Shown: piece by piece, positions 62,492 to 64,000 of the stretch
Layout of the letters: each line of letters starts with the position of its first letter
Numbering within the stretch: position 1 is the stretch's first letter
Origin: Opitutales bacterium
GTDB lineage: Bacteria > Verrucomicrobiota > Verrucomicrobiia > Opitutales > Oceanipulchritudinaceae
Reading direction: 5' to 3'
Length of the DNA stretch: 64,000 nucleotides
Assembly (NCBI GenBank): GCA_016932335.1
Contig: JAFGCZ010000008.1
Span: 1-64,000 of the forward strand
Notes under the pieces: model-generated
What the model was told of the DNA's origin: nothing
Database searches by the model: none
The model's input: the letters and a program-made list of their open reading frames with translations, nothing else
Made by a program: the position numbers and the translations under genes

Positions 62492-64000
62492 CTACTGCCC
62501 GATACTTTCGAGCAGAGAGGTCAGGTAGGGAATGAGCTGTTTTTTGCGACTGACAATACCTTTGAGTTCAAAAATATCCTGCTTTTCGTGTGTAGGATAG
62601 TTGATCTGCCGGACAAGGTCCTCATCACCTTCGACCAGAAGAATACTGTTCTGGGTATTGATATCGGTGACGAGGAGGGTGGCAAAATAGAGCCCCTCGC
62701 CTTCGCGAATTTTGCGCAAGGCGGTTTCGAGCTCTCCCTGATGAGAGTGAAAATTATTGAAGCCGAGTTCTTCCACCTGGCTGACGGCAAAGGTAAGATC
62801 TCCGTGGCGGTATTTTTTGAGATCGGCCCGGATAACCGTTTCGGCATCGGCACTGAGAATAATGGAACCGGCCTTGAAAATGGTTTCAGCAAGGTCGTCG
62901 GCACTTTCCCCACAAAGCTCGGAAAGCCACTTGAGGATGGCACAATCTTTAGCGGTGGTGGTAGGTCCTTTGAGATTGAGGGTATCGGAGATAATGCCGC
63001 CCATAAGAATACCGCAGATATCCGGTTCGGGAGCGAGCCCATCTCTACGGAAGAGATCTGCAATAATGGTACAGGTAGAGCCTACAGGTTCGTTAAAGAA
63101 GAGAATCGGCTCGTTGGAAGGAAGATTACCGAGACGGTGGTGGTCGATAATCTCGCGGATACAGACTTGATCTGCACCGGGAACCGCCTGAGAAATTTCG
63201 TTGTGGTCAACAAGGACCAGCTGTGTCGAGATAGGCTTGAGCAGATCTGTTTTAGTGAATATGCCGGAGAGCTTGCCCTCTTCGTCGAGAACCATGTGCA
63301 GGGGAACAGAAGAGTTACCCACTTTGCGTTGTATCATGGAAACCTTGGCCTCCGCCGGACAGATACTGAGCTCTTTATCAAAGAGGTTCTGCACTCTGGC
63401 GGCAGAACGGATTACCCATGAGGTGGTGGCAGAGTCGTAAGGGCTGACAATGAGGGAAACGCCGTGGGTTTTGGCCATGGCTTTGATATCCTCTTCCACT
63501 GCCAGCTTCCCGGTAATGACGAGAAGGCGAACACCGGCGTAAATGGATTTGGTCTGAATATCGTAGCGGTCGCCCACCACGATAATGCTCTGTTCGGCAA
63601 GGGTTGGAGTCTCGTGAGTAAAATTGCCGAAAGTGCGAATATCCATAGCCCCCACGCGCACATAAAGGTCTTCCAGGCGGTCGCCATCGTCCAAATAAAG
63701 CACCTCTGCCTTAAGAGAACGGATAATGTCGTTGATGGAGGTGTAGACATGGCGGATGGAGTGTTTCTCGCTGGGTTTGGGGATAAAGAATTCGCCCAAC
63801 TGAAAGATGGAAATGTGGCCCACGGGGTGCATGGCCTCATCGACCACGGGCAGAGCACGTACATCGTAGCGGTCCATCAGCTCCAAAGCCTCGGCGCAGG
63901 TACTCCAAGGGTGCACCGTGTAAACAGACTGCGTGATAATGTCTTTGACCCTAGGGGTAACATCGCCAAGGAAGCGAGGAGCCGGCTGGTGGAAACGTTT
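62492..64000 (-). CDS. CBS/DRTGG-domain manganese-dependent inorganic pyrophosphatase (5' part outside window)
   Basis: The frame stays open through the right edge, so the N-terminus is missing. The visible 502 residues begin within a CBS domain (FLGDVTPRVKDIITQSVYTVHPWS...). A DRTGG-like region follows (VGAMDIRTFGNFTHE), then a second CBS block, a DHH domain (VLVDHNEISQAVPG, IIDHHRLGN) and a DHHA2 domain. This is the architecture of regulated family II pyrophosphatases, where adenine nucleotides bind the CBS pair. It hydrolyses pyrophosphate in the cytoplasm. rnr follows it on the same strand. Confidence 0.92.
   Translation of the reverse strand, partial: KRFHQPAPRFLGDVTPRVKDIITQSVYTVHPWSTCAEALELMDRYDVRALPVVDEAMHPVGHISIFQLGEFFIPKPSEKHSIRHVYTSINDIIRSLKAEVLYLDDGDRLEDLYVRVGAMDIRTFGNFTHETPTLAEQSIIVVGDRYDIQTKSIYAGVRLLVITGKLAVEEDIKAMAKTHGVSLIVSPYDSATTSWVIRSAARVQNLFDKELSICPAEAKVSMIQRKVGNSSVPLHMVLDEEGKLSGIFTKTDLLKPISTQLVLVDHNEISQAVPGADQVCIREIIDHHRLGNLPSNEPILFFNEPVGSTCTIIADLFRRDGLAPEPDICGILMGGIISDTLNLKGPTTTAKDCAILKWLSELCGESADDLAETIFKAGSIILSADAETVIRADLKKYRHGDLTFAVSQVEELGFNNFHSHQGELETALRKIREGEGLYFATLLVTDINTQNSILLVEGDEDLVRQINYPTHEKQDIFELKGIVSRKKQLIPYLTSLLESIGQ

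Overview
The window looks like chromosomal DNA of a Gram-negative, diderm, polysaccharide- and uronate-using bacterium, most likely Verrucomicrobiota of the class Opitutia. The evidence is the style of the TonB-dependent receptor (no SusD partner), several exported glycosidases, a C-terminal outer-membrane autotransporter barrel, and the mix of gene families. The taxonomic call is inference; no rRNA or other decisive marker is present.

Layout. 1-2.0 kb: tRNA-Glu(UUC) with its terminator, then a two-gene, AT-rich cassette (DUF5131/Gp37-Gp68 three-Cys protein plus TcmP). 2.0-6.8 kb: a small membrane protein and two tandem exported S9-type peptidase paralogues, each lacking a different part of the Ser-Asp-His triad. 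7.0-10.8 kb: dnaE. 11.0-23.6 kb: a starch/maltodextrin locus, all on the minus strand, made of an AraC-type regulator, secreted GH13 amylase, TonB-dependent receptor, inverting-type GH97 alpha-glucosidase, SusA-like GH13, MalQ (GH77) and an MFS sugar importer. GC-rich stem-loops separate some of its cistrons. 23.9-26.4 kb: an orphan CHASE4-HAMP-PAS hybrid histidine kinase. 26.5-39.4 kb: one 4305-residue repetitive autotransporter with its own promoter region. 39.8-45.8 kb: an arsenic island on the plus strand (ArsR, ArsP-like permease, two thioredoxin-like proteins, a DGC protein, ArsF-like, ArsG-like, a second ArsR, thioredoxin-type ArsC, Acr3). 46.0-54.0 kb: a tightly coupled D-glucuronate operon (SDR fructuronate reductase, UxuA, KdgK, Eda, TRAP DctPQM, UxaC). 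54.0-64.0 kb: housekeeping and less known genes: an ATP-grasp-like protein, RF2 without a frameshift site, exported MsrA, a family-B DNA polymerase, a DUF5069 protein, RNase R, and a CBS/DRTGG/DHH Mn-pyrophosphatase cut by the right edge.

How the genes work together. In the starch locus, outer or periplasmic amylases produce malto-oligosaccharides. The TonB receptor brings them into the periplasm, SusA-like GH13 and GH97 trim them, the MFS carrier imports them and MalQ processes them in the cytoplasm. The uronate operon gives a complete route from glucuronate to pyruvate plus glyceraldehyde-3-phosphate, with its own TRAP importer. The arsenic island combines arsenate reduction, arsenite efflux and a probable organoarsenical branch.

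The points most worth a second look are the reciprocal catalytic-residue loss in the tandem S9 pair, the TcmP/DUF5131 cassette beside tRNA-Glu, the giant repeat autotransporter with a palindrome filling its promoter spacer, and the composite arsenic island.
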